A stretch of 33,540 nucleotides of DNA. Source: a virus. A model generated the notes under the pieces. The model saw only the letters and a list, made by a program, of their open reading frames with translations. It had not been told where the DNA came from and searched no databases. The stretch is from positions 1 to 33,540 of IMG/VR virus record IMGVR_UViG_3300017772_001542. One strand, 5' to 3'. Numbering within the stretch: position 1 is the stretch's first letter; every line of letters starts with the position of its first letter. The position numbers and the translations under genes were made by a program. Below, in pieces: positions 7,882-15,461 of the stretch.

Positions 7882-8161
7882 AAAGTATATGGCTGAAGCA
7901 AGGGGCGAAGATGCCAAAGGCCATAAAATAGCAACCAAAGATGGTGCTGGAATGACTAAGAAGGGTGTTGCGGCATATAGACGTAAGAACCCCGGAAGTA
8001 AACTCCAGACCGCAGTTACTGGTAAAGTCAAACCCGGCAGTAAAGATGCTGGTCGTAGAAAATCATTCTGTGCTCGTATGAGTGGAGTTAAGGGTCCTAT
8101 GAAAGACGAAAAAGGCAGACCTACTCGTAAAGCCATGTCTCTCAGAAGATGGAAGTGTTAA
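7868..8161 (+). CDS. DUF6321-like basic Cys-containing protein
   Basis: A 97-residue basic protein with a conserved phage pattern, TPGSKLQTAVTGKVKPGS-like followed by RRKSFCARMSG and a C-terminal RRWKC, which I associate with DUF6321 proteins of unknown function. A GTG start at 7868 is preferred because GGGGGAA at 7858-7863 is then 4-5 nt upstream and the protein begins ISFKKYMAEA, like relatives; an in-frame ATG at 7856 has no good ribosome site. The two Cys could bind metal, but too few residues are visible to say. Confidence 0.72.
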   Translation: MISFKKYMAEARGEDAKGHKIATKDGAGMTKKGVAAYRRKNPGSKLQTAVTGKVKPGSKDAGRRKSFCARMSGVKGPMKDEKGRPTRKAMSLRRWKC

Positions 8162-8164
8162 ATC

Positions 8165-8446
8165 ATGTCAGATATAGATTGGAAGAAACGCTTAGATCGG
8201 ATCGAAACAAAGATGGATAAGATGAGCGATGTCTTAGTGTCATTGGCTCGTTTTGAAGAGAAAATGGACGCTTACAACGAATATAGAGAACGTTCATGGG
8301 ATCGTATGAACAAGTTCTCAGAGAAGCTTGATGTAATTGAAAAGATGTGCGATGATAATGCTCGTACTGTACAAACTATTAATAAACTATTCTGGATAGC
8401 AATTGTTGCTATTTCGGGATCAATCGCCGCCCAATTGTGGATGTAA
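8165..8446 (+). CDS. XhlA-like coiled-coil protein with C-terminal membrane helix
   Basis: A 93-residue protein with heptad-like residues from 5 to 70 and a single C-terminal hydrophobic helix (LFWIAIVAISGSIAAQLWM, 75-93). This is the layout of XhlA-type phage membrane proteins, which act with holins in lysis. The spanin genes lie 2 kb downstream in the same block, which fits. Sequence similarity is not strong enough to be sure of the family. Confidence 0.72.
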   Translation: MSDIDWKKRLDRIETKMDKMSDVLVSLARFEEKMDAYNEYRERSWDRMNKFSEKLDVIEKMCDDNARTVQTINKLFWIAIVAISGSIAAQLWM

Positions 8447-8457
8447 AGGAAAATCAC

Positions 8458-9243
8458 ATGGATAAAGATGTAATGACAAAGTTGGGCGATGCATACGCAG
8501 AAGTCCAAGAAGCAAATGCAAAACAAAGAGCATTGGCGAAAGCCGCTAAAGATGCTAAATCAAAGGACAAAGTGTCTCTTAAGAAGGCACCTTGGGACAA
8601 GAAGGAAGAAGTAGAAGAAGATGCTTCTAACGACAAGTCTGATGATGGTGAAGGTCTGGATAAAGCAGATCCTAAAGCCGCTAAGAAGAAGTTCAAAGAT
8701 CGTAAAGATAAAGATATCGATAACGATGGTGACACTGACTCGTCTGATGAGTACCTTCATAAACGCCGTAAAGCTATTAGTAAAGATATGGCTAAGGAAG
8801 AAAAAGACGAAACTACTCCTTGTTCTGAGTGCGATGGATCAACAGAGAACCACGCAAAGGATTGTCCAAAGAACCCTGATGTTAAAAAGGGTGGATCGGA
8901 GAAAGCAGTTATGAATCCTAAAGCTGATACTAAAGTCGAAACTAAAGAAAATAAGAAATGGGTTGTTTACAACCGTATCATGGAAAAGGCACGTGCTGAC
9001 CAGACTAAGAATGCTGTCAAAGCTATGGATCCAGAAGATAATCAATCTGGTGAAGAGAAGAAGTTTGTTGATGACCACGAAAAGATGGGAGTTGCAGACA
9101 AACAGTCAGATGTAGCTGATATCGCAGTAGCAATCAAAAAGAATAAACAAGCTATCGATAACCCAACTAAACCAGCCGCACTTCGCCCTGGAGACAATAA
9201 GCAAGGTGACTTGAAGGCTGATAAGCCAGAAGGAAAAATGTAA
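8458..9243 (+). CDS. acidic/basic low-complexity protein with EF-hand-like and Cys/His motifs
   Basis: A 261-residue, highly charged protein starting at ATG 8458 with AAAGGAAAA upstream. It contains a Ca-binding-like loop DIDNDGDTDSSDE (86-98), seen in many marine phage proteins, and a zinc-knuckle-like CX2CX6HX3C (C122, C125, H132, C136). Most of the rest is Lys/Asp/Glu-rich and probably disordered. Such proteins often sit in heads or scaffolds of T4-type phages; here that is inference. No membrane segment. Confidence 0.72.
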   Translation: MDKDVMTKLGDAYAEVQEANAKQRALAKAAKDAKSKDKVSLKKAPWDKKEEVEEDASNDKSDDGEGLDKADPKAAKKKFKDRKDKDIDNDGDTDSSDEYLHKRRKAISKDMAKEEKDETTPCSECDGSTENHAKDCPKNPDVKKGGSEKAVMNPKADTKVETKENKKWVVYNRIMEKARADQTKNAVKAMDPEDNQSGEEKKFVDDHEKMGVADKQSDVADIAVAIKKNKQAIDNPTKPAALRPGDNKQGDLKADKPEGKM

Positions 9244-9576
9244 ATGATTAAACCCCCACAGTGGTGCTCAAAGGCTATTCCAACTGTTCGTGGATGGAAA
9301 CATCACGCACGTAGAGAGATCTTGAAGCCTATGCGCTTCACTCAAGAACAGGTAGATGAATATATGAATCATATTAATGGTGAACCAGAAGTAATCGTGG
9401 AAGTTCCTACAATCGAAGAACCAGCTATGTTAAACGAAGCACCTGTTCCGGGTAATTTGGAAGACATGACTAAGGTACAACTTGAGGCATTAGGTCGTCA
9501 AAATGGTATCGAACTTGACCGTAGGAAGGGTAAAAAAACTTTGATAGATACAGTTAAGAAAGTACTGAAATCATAA
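9244..9576 (+). CDS. conserved phage protein with HeH/SAP-like C-terminus
   Basis: A 110-residue protein that starts directly after the previous stop. The N-terminus (PPQWCSKAIPTVRGWKH) is a phage-typical block. Residues 72-108 (MTKVQLEALGRQNGIELDRR and the following Lys-rich helix) have the pattern of helix-extension-helix, Rho-N-like nucleic-acid-binding modules. A short acidic, Pro-rich linker connects the two. Function unknown. Confidence 0.75.
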   Translation: MIKPPQWCSKAIPTVRGWKHHARREILKPMRFTQEQVDEYMNHINGEPEVIVEVPTIEEPAMLNEAPVPGNLEDMTKVQLEALGRQNGIELDRRKGKKTLIDTVKKVLKS

Positions 9577-9593
9577 TCAAAGTGAAGTAGTCT

Positions 9594-9956
9594 ATGGAAA
9601 TACAATTAACTGAGGATAACATCCCACTATATGCCGCCAAGCATTATTACAATCCACTTGGATCGGATCATGAAGAGTTTATAGAAGACTTAAAGAGACT
9701 GAAATACGTTAAGCGGTTGGTGAACAGATTTACTGAAACAGGATATCTGGCTGACCGCCTAATACTCAATCATCTGATTGTTATTCATAATGTGTTCGGT
9801 GTACAGCCAGGTGTGGCTATGTTGAGGATCAAATTGACAGATGACCAAATGTGTGTCATTAAACCCTTCTTGGTTTTTCTACGGTACATTACGAATGAAG
9901 AAATCACTAATGTGCCTATGGATCCTATAGTGGTCGAAAGGTTAAGGAATATATAA
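9594..9956 (+). CDS. conserved phage protein (DUF7207-like)
   Basis: A 120-residue protein with the pattern EFIEDLKRLKYVKRLVNRF, LILNHLIVIHNVFG and IKPFLVFLRYI, recurrent in T4-type marine phages and which I tentatively link to DUF7207. No catalytic motif is visible. It is immediately followed by another conserved protein, a pairing I recall from related genomes. Confidence 0.75.
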   Translation: MEIQLTEDNIPLYAAKHYYNPLGSDHEEFIEDLKRLKYVKRLVNRFTETGYLADRLILNHLIVIHNVFGVQPGVAMLRIKLTDDQMCVIKPFLVFLRYITNEEITNVPMDPIVVERLRNI

Positions 9957-10517
9957 ATGGGCATACTATCAAGAGCAGGAGACCTAGTCTATACATTGCG
10001 TTTTCTCAGGCTTTTAACAACGCCTTTTGAGAACACGACTGCGTATGAGATGGGTCTTATTGATGATAAAGGTAAGGTTCTAAAGAAAGCTTCTACACCA
10101 GAAGAAAAGAGTGCACACAATGCATTCCATAAGCTCGTATTTAATATTAAGAAACTAATACCAGGAAAACGATTTGGTTCGTATGCCGCCGCACTATATC
10201 TTCTTAAAGAGAAGTATGGAGTATCTAACTTCGAAAAGATCTTAAAGGAGAGTGGTATAGATACACTAGACTTTATGGCAGAAGATAGTGAGTGGTTTGT
10301 ATTAGAGAATAAACAATTATCCCCTGGCGTGTACAGGGTAAATGGTGACAAAGTAATTAATGATACATGTGAAGAAGTTGTTACCAAAAGAGATCAGGTA
10401 AGAATTAAAGAAGACTCTTTCCCTATCGGAGATGTCCTAGGATTGGACATTTATGAGGTAACTCATATGAGAACAGGTAAAGAGATCTACATCACGGCAG
10501 GAGAATTAATCAGATGA
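9957..10517 (+). CDS. conserved phage protein, unknown
   Basis: A 186-residue protein beginning MGILSRAGDLVYTLRFLRLL, with a C-terminal domain rich in beta-type segments (VLGLDIYEVTHMRTGKEIYI). This N-terminus is widespread in T4-type marine phages, but the function is unknown to me. It starts immediately after the preceding stop and overlaps the next gene by 4 nt. Confidence 0.75.
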   Translation: MGILSRAGDLVYTLRFLRLLTTPFENTTAYEMGLIDDKGKVLKKASTPEEKSAHNAFHKLVFNIKKLIPGKRFGSYAAALYLLKEKYGVSNFEKILKESGIDTLDFMAEDSEWFVLENKQLSPGVYRVNGDKVINDTCEEVVTKRDQVRIKEDSFPIGDVLGLDIYEVTHMRTGKEIYITAGELIR

Positions 10518-10690
10518 TTAAAGAAGATGCACCTACTAACTCAGTGGCACATGGCGGTGTTGATATGGCACCCAATGCAGTACCTAAACCTAAAGAGATT
10601 AGTGTAACAGATAAAAGACATTCTAAAAAGAAACAACCAGTGTTGTTAAAGAGATTTAGAAAGTTTCAAGAGGGTTGGAAGAATGGCTAA
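10514..10690 (+). CDS. small phage protein
   Basis: A 58-residue protein with the N-terminal block EDAPTNSVAHGGVDMAPNA and a basic C-terminus (KRFRKFQEGWKNG). The 'EDAPTN' type block recurs at the ends of other phage proteins. ATGA overlap with the gene before; its end overlaps the i-spanin start by 8 nt. Function unknown. Confidence 0.68.
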   Translation: MIKEDAPTNSVAHGGVDMAPNAVPKPKEISVTDKRHSKKKQPVLLKRFRKFQEGWKNG

Positions 10691-11099
10691 AGTATACCTA
10701 TTCATAATCCTAGTATCTATCTTAGGATCCAGTGGATATGGTGGATACAGATATTACTTATGGTCTCAAGAGACTATGAACACACTTCGTGAGAACAATG
10801 TGAAGTTAGAAGCTGTTACAGTTACACAGGCTAACACCATCAAAGAGATGACAGAGAATGCAGAACGTAATGAAGCATTAAATGCAAACCTAACTAAAGC
10901 ACTACAGAACTCACAAGTACACTTGGATGCTTTGAGAAGTAAATTCTCGAAGATTGATTTAACTATGGAAGCTATAACAAACCCACAAGGTTTGGAAGAA
11001 AGGGTTGACAATGCAGTCGCTAGACTTATTAAAAGAATTGAAGATGAAACATCTCCTCCTACTGACACCGATGATGCTGATGGGGTGTCTGGGCAGTAA
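10683..11099 (+). CDS. i-spanin (Rz-like)
   Basis: A 138-residue protein with one N-terminal membrane anchor (VYLFIILVSILGSSGYGGY, 4-22) and a long Asn/Glu/Leu periplasmic coiled coil. This is the type II layout of an inner-membrane spanin. The gene encoding a lipoprotein begins inside it in another frame, as in Rz/Rz1 pairs. With its partner it would fuse inner and outer membrane in the last step of lysis, which implies a Gram-negative host. Assignment rests on architecture and context. Confidence 0.8.
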   Translation: MAKVYLFIILVSILGSSGYGGYRYYLWSQETMNTLRENNVKLEAVTVTQANTIKEMTENAERNEALNANLTKALQNSQVHLDALRSKFSKIDLTMEAITNPQGLEERVDNAVARLIKRIEDETSPPTDTDDADGVSGQ

Positions 11100-11406
11100 C
11101 GTAGAACCGAAGGTAATTACGCAAACAGAATTTGTGCAACAATCTGTGCCTATCCAAGCCAGACCTAAAGGTGTGGCTATGCCACCTGTAGATTGGTATG
11201 TGGTTAATGGAGATAACGTTGACGAATTCCTACAGAGAGTTCAAGACGATACTGGACAACCAGTCTTCTTTGCTATTACACCTAAAGGATATGAGAACCT
11301 AGCACTAGGCATTGGTGACCTACGCCGATACATCAAAGACACTCAGGCTATTGTTGGATACTATGAGGAAGCTCTAGATCCAAAGGAAGAGCCAACTGAG
11401 GAATAG
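11044..11406 (+). CDS. o-spanin lipoprotein (Rz1-like)
   Basis: A 120-residue lipoprotein. MKHLLLLTPMMLMGC gives a basic start, a hydrophobic core and an LMGC lipobox with lipidated Cys15. The mature part begins with the Pro-containing stretch RPKGVAMPPVDW and ends acidic. It starts within the i-spanin gene in a different frame (56-nt overlap) and continues beyond it. It is expected in the outer membrane inner leaflet, contacting the i-spanin coiled coil. Confidence 0.82.
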   Translation: MKHLLLLTPMMLMGCLGSNVEPKVITQTEFVQQSVPIQARPKGVAMPPVDWYVVNGDNVDEFLQRVQDDTGQPVFFAITPKGYENLALGIGDLRRYIKDTQAIVGYYEEALDPKEEPTEE

Positions 11407-11412
11407 TGTCAC

Positions 11413-11444
11413 ATGTAGTGAATTAATTTGATTATTTACTACAT
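11413..11444 (+). terminator. A/T-rich hairpin between lysis genes and nrd promoter
   Basis: ATGTAGTGAAT (11413-11423) and ATTTACTACAT (11434-11444) pair over 11 bp with one G-T wobble around a 10-nt loop. No T-run of real length follows, so termination would be weak. It lies just upstream of the promoter at 11452, the stem-loop-plus-early-promoter arrangement known from T4-type phages. Confidence 0.5.
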
Positions 11445-11451
11445 TTAGCTA

Positions 11452-11480
11452 TTTACAAAGACTCAATAATGCTATATAAT
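11452..11480 (+). promoter_or_regulatory. sigma70-like promoter of the nrd genes
   Basis: TTTACA 11452-11457, 17-bp spacer, perfect TATAAT 11475-11480. An alternative -10 two bases earlier would have a TGC extension. The spacer contains GACTC. Confidence 0.8.
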
Positions 11481-11490
11481 ACTACCAATT

Positions 11491-11512
11491 GGGATGAGTA
11501 TCCTCTCATCCC
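11491..11512 (+). promoter_or_regulatory. 5' leader hairpin of nrdB
   Basis: GGGATGAG (11491-11498) pairs perfectly with CTCATCCC (11505-11512) around a 6-nt loop. It begins within a few bases of the expected transcript start, and ATTTTCT follows. It could protect the mRNA 5' end or act as an attenuator. Confidence 0.65.
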
Positions 11513-11535
11513 ATTTTCTATGGAGAATCCCCTAC

Positions 11536-12507
11536 ATGCTGTTCGAAGAACAAATTTCAAGAAAGCCAGATCTCTATCCATGGACTAAACAGTTCATTGA
11601 GGCGATATGGAAAGGCTTTTGGACACCCGAAGAATTCAATTTCCGCTCAGACTATTCACAATTTAAAAATGATTTAACTCCCGCAGAACAGCAAGTTGTT
11701 GTTAAAACAATGTCTGCAATTGGTCAGATCGAAATCGCAGTTAAATCCTTTTGGGCAGATGTAGGCAATAACTTACCACACCCATCAATCAAAGATCTTG
11801 GTTACGCTATGGCTAACTCAGAAGTCATTCACAATATGGCATATGAAAAGATCCTAGACGTATTGCATCTTACTCATGTATTTGAGGAGAACCTAAACGT
11901 TGACGTTATTAAAGGTCGTGTGGATTATCTTCGTAAGTACAATAAGAAAGTTTACAAAGATGCACGTAAACAATACATTTATTCAATTGCCCTCTTTACA
12001 TTGTTTGTAGAAAATGTTAGTCTGTTCTCGCAGTTCTATATCATTATGCACATGAATCGTAATAAGGCAGTGATGAAGGACTGTGCACAACAAGTACAAT
12101 ATACACGTAATGAGGAGATGCTACATGCTCAAGTGGGTATCAAGCTGATTCAAACATTGCGTGAAGAGTATCCAGAATTGTTTGATGATGAAATGGAACA
12201 GCGTATCAAAGAAGAGTGTGTAGAATCTCTACGTGCAGAAAGCAAAGTAATTGATTGGATTATGGACGGACACTCTGCACCCGGACTAAGTGCTGATATC
12301 CTAAAGTCTTTCATTGCAAAACGCATGGCAGACAGCATGGATTCTATTGGCATAGATAGTTCTGAAATCGTATATGATGAAGGACACATTGAAGAGACTT
12401 TTTGGTTTGATGAAGAACTGTATGGTGCAAACATGACAGACTTCTTCCAGAAACGTCCTGTTGAGTATGCAAAAGGTAAAGGCATTTCCGCCGATGACTT
12501 ATTTTGA
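11536..12507 (+). CDS. nrdB: ribonucleotide reductase small subunit (class Ia)
   Basis: A 323-residue radical-generating subunit that makes deoxyribonucleotides with NrdA. The diiron ligands can be placed at Glu66 (QIEIAVK), Glu96 and His99 (SEVIH), Glu159, Glu194 and His197 (EEMLH). Tyr103 sits four residues after His99, where the radical tyrosine belongs. The first ligand appears to be Glu rather than the usual Asp. The C-terminus ADDLF is the kind of tail that docks into NrdA. Start ATG 11536 is chosen because GGAGAA at 11522-11527 fits; an upstream in-frame ATG at 11494 lies in the leader hairpin. Gene order nrdB-nrdA is the reverse of T4. Confidence 0.93.
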   Translation: MLFEEQISRKPDLYPWTKQFIEAIWKGFWTPEEFNFRSDYSQFKNDLTPAEQQVVVKTMSAIGQIEIAVKSFWADVGNNLPHPSIKDLGYAMANSEVIHNMAYEKILDVLHLTHVFEENLNVDVIKGRVDYLRKYNKKVYKDARKQYIYSIALFTLFVENVSLFSQFYIIMHMNRNKAVMKDCAQQVQYTRNEEMLHAQVGIKLIQTLREEYPELFDDEMEQRIKEECVESLRAESKVIDWIMDGHSAPGLSADILKSFIAKRMADSMDSIGIDSSEIVYDEGHIEETFWFDEELYGANMTDFFQKRPVEYAKGKGISADDLF

Positions 12508-12517
12508 GGAGTAGATA

Positions 12518-14167
12518 ATGGGCTTTGAATGGGCTAACGAAGATTCACGGACATTCCTGTCTCGTGGATACATTGACGGTAACATGACCGTTGAAGAAAG
12601 AGTACGTAACATTGCACAAGCGGCAGAGAAGTCTCTTGGCATTGAAGATACAGGTTGGAGTGATAAGTTCTATGACTATATGAGTCGTGGTTTCTATTCA
12701 CTATCAAGTCCTGTATGGGCTAACTACGGAACACAAAAGGGATTACCTATCTCATGTAATGGTGTGTTCATTGATGATGACATGGAAAGCATCTTAGGTA
12801 AGGTTGCTGAAGTTGGAATGCAAACAAAGATGGGTGCAGGAACTTCGGGTTACTTTGGTGCATTACGTTCACGTGGCACACCTATCAAATCAGGTGGTAC
12901 GGCAGATGGTCCTGTACACTTTATGAACTTAACTGAAACTACTGTAGATGTGGTTGCACAGGGTAATGTTCGTAGAGGATCCTTTGCGGCATATCTTGAC
13001 ATTGAAAGTCCAGACATCATGGAGTTCCTTGAGTGTCGTGAAGAGGGTTCTTCTATTATCAATCTAAGCCTTGGTGTTACGATTGGTGATGAGTGGATGC
13101 AGTCTATGATTGATGGAGATGCTGACAAACGTACCATTTGGGCAAGGATCTTACGTAAACGCCGTGAAAGTGGATACCCTTACTTGTTCTTTAAAGACAC
13201 AGTAAACAATGCACGTCCTAAAGCACTACGTGATCAGAATATCCCTATTTGGGCATCTAACCTATGTTCAGAGATTGCACTACCATCATCAGAAGATGAA
13301 TCATTTGTATGTAACCTAGCTTCTATGAATTTGCTCAAGTATGACGAGTGGAAAGAAACAGATGCTGTTGAAGTTATGATCTGGTTCCTTGATGCAGTTA
13401 TGGAAGAGTACATCGAAAAGACTGATGGTATCAAGTTTATGGAAGCATCAAACAATTTTGCTAGACGTTGGAGAGCATTAGGTCTTGGTCAACTTGGTTG
13501 GCATTCATATCTACAATCTAGAATGATCCCATTTGAGTCATTTGAAGCACATATGCTCACCGTAGAGATTTCTAAGTTTATTGAAGATCGTTCCCATGCC
13601 GCATCTAAAGAGTTGGCTATCGAATATGGCGAACCAGAAGGTATGCTTGGTTATGGTATGCGCAATCTCACAACTTGTGCAATTGCTCCGACAACAAGTT
13701 CTTCTTTCATCTTAGGTCAAGTATCGCCATCTATTGAACCGTTAGCATCTAACTACTTCACTAAAGATCTTGCCAAAGGTAAGTTTACATATCGTAATCC
13801 GTATCTTGATGCAGTGATTAACGAATACCCTGTAGATCATAAAGAAGTATGGATGTCTATCCTAAAGCATGGCGTATCTGTTCAGCACCTAGACTTTCTT
13901 TCTGATAACGAAAAGAGTGTATTTAAGACGTTCAGTGAAATCACACCACTAGTAATTGTCCAACAGGCAGGTGCAAGGCAGAAATATATAGATCAAGCAC
14001 AAAGTTTAAACATTATGATTCACCCCGATGTATCCGCTAAAGATGTAAATGCATTGATTATTGAGGGTTGGAAATTAGGTGTTAAGACGTTTTATTATCA
14101 GAGGTCTGCTAATCCAGCACAAGAACTGGTAAGAGACATCATGAACTGTGCGGCATGTGAGGCATAA
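12518..14167 (+). CDS. nrdA: ribonucleotide reductase large subunit, short form without ATP cone
   Basis: A 549-residue catalytic subunit, against about 760 for E. coli NrdA. It begins close to the catalytic core, so the N-terminal ATP-cone that shuts down the cellular enzyme with dATP is missing. Essential residues are present: the redox pair Cys80 (PISC) and Cys265 (FVCNLASM), the active-site trio Asn248/Cys250/Glu252 (SNLCSEI), the tyrosine pair Tyr526-Tyr527 (KTFYYQ), and a C-terminal Cys pair (C544, C547). It follows nrdB after 10 nt with GAGGAG as ribosome site. Loss of dATP inhibition would suit a phage that needs high dNTP levels. Confidence 0.93.
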   Translation: MGFEWANEDSRTFLSRGYIDGNMTVEERVRNIAQAAEKSLGIEDTGWSDKFYDYMSRGFYSLSSPVWANYGTQKGLPISCNGVFIDDDMESILGKVAEVGMQTKMGAGTSGYFGALRSRGTPIKSGGTADGPVHFMNLTETTVDVVAQGNVRRGSFAAYLDIESPDIMEFLECREEGSSIINLSLGVTIGDEWMQSMIDGDADKRTIWARILRKRRESGYPYLFFKDTVNNARPKALRDQNIPIWASNLCSEIALPSSEDESFVCNLASMNLLKYDEWKETDAVEVMIWFLDAVMEEYIEKTDGIKFMEASNNFARRWRALGLGQLGWHSYLQSRMIPFESFEAHMLTVEISKFIEDRSHAASKELAIEYGEPEGMLGYGMRNLTTCAIAPTTSSSFILGQVSPSIEPLASNYFTKDLAKGKFTYRNPYLDAVINEYPVDHKEVWMSILKHGVSVQHLDFLSDNEKSVFKTFSEITPLVIVQQAGARQKYIDQAQSLNIMIHPDVSAKDVNALIIEGWKLGVKTFYYQRSANPAQELVRDIMNCAACEA

Positions 14168-14178
14168 GAAGGAACACA

Positions 14179-14328
14179 ATGGCAAGAGCAACTAAGATTG
14201 AATGTCCGATATGTGGCGAAGAGACACTAGTGGAAGTAATATCAGGCGAAGACCCCAACCACTGTCCCATGTGTGGACATCCAGTTATTATTGAAGAAGA
14301 CGGATATGACGAGGAAGATGACTACTAA
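14179..14328 (+). CDS. small zinc-ribbon protein
   Basis: A 49-residue protein (ATG 14179, AAGGAA upstream) with two CPxCG knuckles (CPICG at 9-13, CPMCG at 29-33) and a very acidic tail (EEDGYDEEDDY). This is a two-knuckle zinc ribbon. It sits directly behind nrdA, where other phages carry a glutaredoxin or thioredoxin. A redox role is possible but the CPxCG spacing points to zinc binding instead. Confidence 0.82.
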   Translation: MARATKIECPICGEETLVEVISGEDPNHCPMCGHPVIIEEDGYDEEDDY

Positions 14329-14353
14329 ATAGCACTGTAATATGAGGTGATCT

Positions 14354-14794
14354 ATGTGGTTATATGAAAATAAAGAATTTAAGCCCACCCACGAGGAGTT
14401 ATCCCAATGGGTGGGTTTTGTGTATGAAATTACTGATACCGCTAACGGTATGAAGTATATCGGTAAGAAGACCTTTTGGTCTAAACGCCGACTAGCCCCA
14501 CTCAAGGGAAAGACTAGAAAACGTATCGTAGTAAAAGAATCCGATTGGATGGAATACTACGGATCCAACGAAGCAATCAAACAAATACTGACAGAAGACG
14601 TTGCAGAACGTTTTAGCCGTTCTATCGTGCGTTTATGTACAAGTAAGGGGGAAATGTCTTATATGGAAGCTAAAGAACAATTTGATAAAAACGTCCTTTT
14701 TGACCCGAATTATTATAATGAATTCATAGGGTTAAAGTGCCACTCAAAGCACGTTTCCCATTTAGCCCCGGAAATGATCAATGGTAGACGTTAA
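14354..14794 (+). CDS. GIY-YIG nuclease-like protein (SegE-like)
   Basis: A 146-residue protein. GFVYEITDTANGMKYIGKK (21-39) is the GIY...YIG core in the form seen in T4 SegE-type proteins, followed by a basic stretch (WSKRRLAPLKGKTRKR). These are homing-type or structure-specific nucleases, and T4-type nrd regions are common homes for such genes. No separate DNA-binding domain is seen in the 100 residues that follow. A 10-11 bp hairpin with a following T4 (14381-14419) lies inside its 5' end. Confidence 0.78.
   Translation: MWLYENKEFKPTHEELSQWVGFVYEITDTANGMKYIGKKTFWSKRRLAPLKGKTRKRIVVKESDWMEYYGSNEAIKQILTEDVAERFSRSIVRLCTSKGEMSYMEAKEQFDKNVLFDPNYYNEFIGLKCHSKHVSHLAPEMINGRR
14381..14419 (+). other. 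terminator-like hairpin inside the GIY-YIG gene
   Basis: AAGCCCACCCA (14381-14391) pairs with TGGGTGGGTTT (14408-14418) with one G-T wobble, 16-nt loop, ending in TTTT. It looks like an intrinsic terminator or translation block but lies within codons 10-22. Confidence 0.5.
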
Positions 14795-14993
14795 AAGAGC
14801 TAACGAACTGCATTGGGCAGTCAAAGGTCATCTGATACCAGAGGTATATGACTTAGACGAAATCCAAAGGATCTATGATAGCTACCTGTTACGTATGTGG
14901 GGAAACCACGAATACTGTTATAGATTAGAAGGTTTCGAAGAAGCTTGGGAAGAACGTCAAATGCGAAAGGTTGTAATGAAAGGTTACGATTAA
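14781..14993 (+). CDS. small protein, unknown
   Basis: A 70-residue protein overlapping the GIY-YIG gene by 14 nt. It is rich in Trp, Tyr and Glu (FEEAWEERQMRK) with no recognised domain. Probably cotranscribed with its neighbour. Confidence 0.65.
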   Translation: MVDVKRANELHWAVKGHLIPEVYDLDEIQRIYDSYLLRMWGNHEYCYRLEGFEEAWEERQMRKVVMKGYD

Positions 14994-14996
14994 CAC

Positions 14997-15025
14997 TTGA
15001 CACGCTATTTGTCATATGCTATATT
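14997..15025 (+). promoter_or_regulatory. sigma70-like promoter with extended -10
   Basis: TTGACA 14997-15002, 17-bp spacer, TATATT 15020-15025 preceded by TGC. GTTATGATAACAAA of its leader resembles the leader of the promoter at 1954. It drives the genes from 15055 to 16724. Confidence 0.82.
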
Positions 15026-15054
15026 AGTTATGATAACAAATAGGAGTGATTCGA

Positions 15055-15291
15055 ATGGATGATATCATAACATATAAAGGTCAAGAGTTTGACGGTATTC
15101 ATGGAGGACCTTTTGACAGGGGCATTATGGATTCTTATTATCGTAGGGGTTATAGTCCTCACAAGTATCCTAACGGAACTCACAACCTACCACGTATCGA
15201 TAAAGATAATGGGCTGACTGCCGATGAGACTCATGCATACTGTATGGGATTTGAATATAATGAAGAATGTGGAGATTATAAAGAATGGTAA
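15055..15291 (+). CDS. small protein, unknown
   Basis: A 78-residue protein rich in Gly, Tyr and His (GIHGGPFDRG, YYRRGYSPHKYPNG). The ATG at 15055 is preferred over GTG 15046, because TAGGAG at 15041-15046 is then spaced by 8 nt. First gene of its transcription unit; no family recognised. Confidence 0.68.
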   Translation: MDDIITYKGQEFDGIHGGPFDRGIMDSYYRRGYSPHKYPNGTHNLPRIDKDNGLTADETHAYCMGFEYNEECGDYKEW

Positions 15292-15461
15292 AACAGAAAA
15301 TGTTTGTTGCAAAATACATGCTATTTAATGGTGTATCCAAAGAAGCTTACTTTACATCGAATAAAGAAGCAATGAAATGGGTTACTGAAGCAAATAGTAG
15401 TAATCTACTAGAAAGCTTTATCATCGATAATCGTGATGTTGGAATGGAAGAGTTCATATGA
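15285..15461 (+). CDS. small protein, unknown
   Basis: A 58-residue protein overlapping the preceding gene by 7 nt and the 5' nuclease gene by 4 nt (ATGA). N-terminal QKMFVAKYMLFNG then an amphipathic stretch (TSNKEAMKWVTEANSS), a layout common in small phage orphan proteins. Ribosome site GGAG at 15271-15274. Confidence 0.62.
   Translation: MVKQKMFVAKYMLFNGVSKEAYFTSNKEAMKWVTEANSSNLLESFIIDNRDVGMEEFI

Noticed and set aside
11494-11535. Upstream ATG 11494 as nrdB start
   Set aside because: It lies inside the leader hairpin right after the promoter and has no ribosome site; ATG 11536 has GGAGAA correctly spaced and the normal NrdB N-terminus.
12518-14167. NrdA as a truncated pseudogene
   Set aside because: All catalytic and radical-transfer residues and the C-terminal Cys pair are present; only the regulatory N-terminus is absent, as in other phages.
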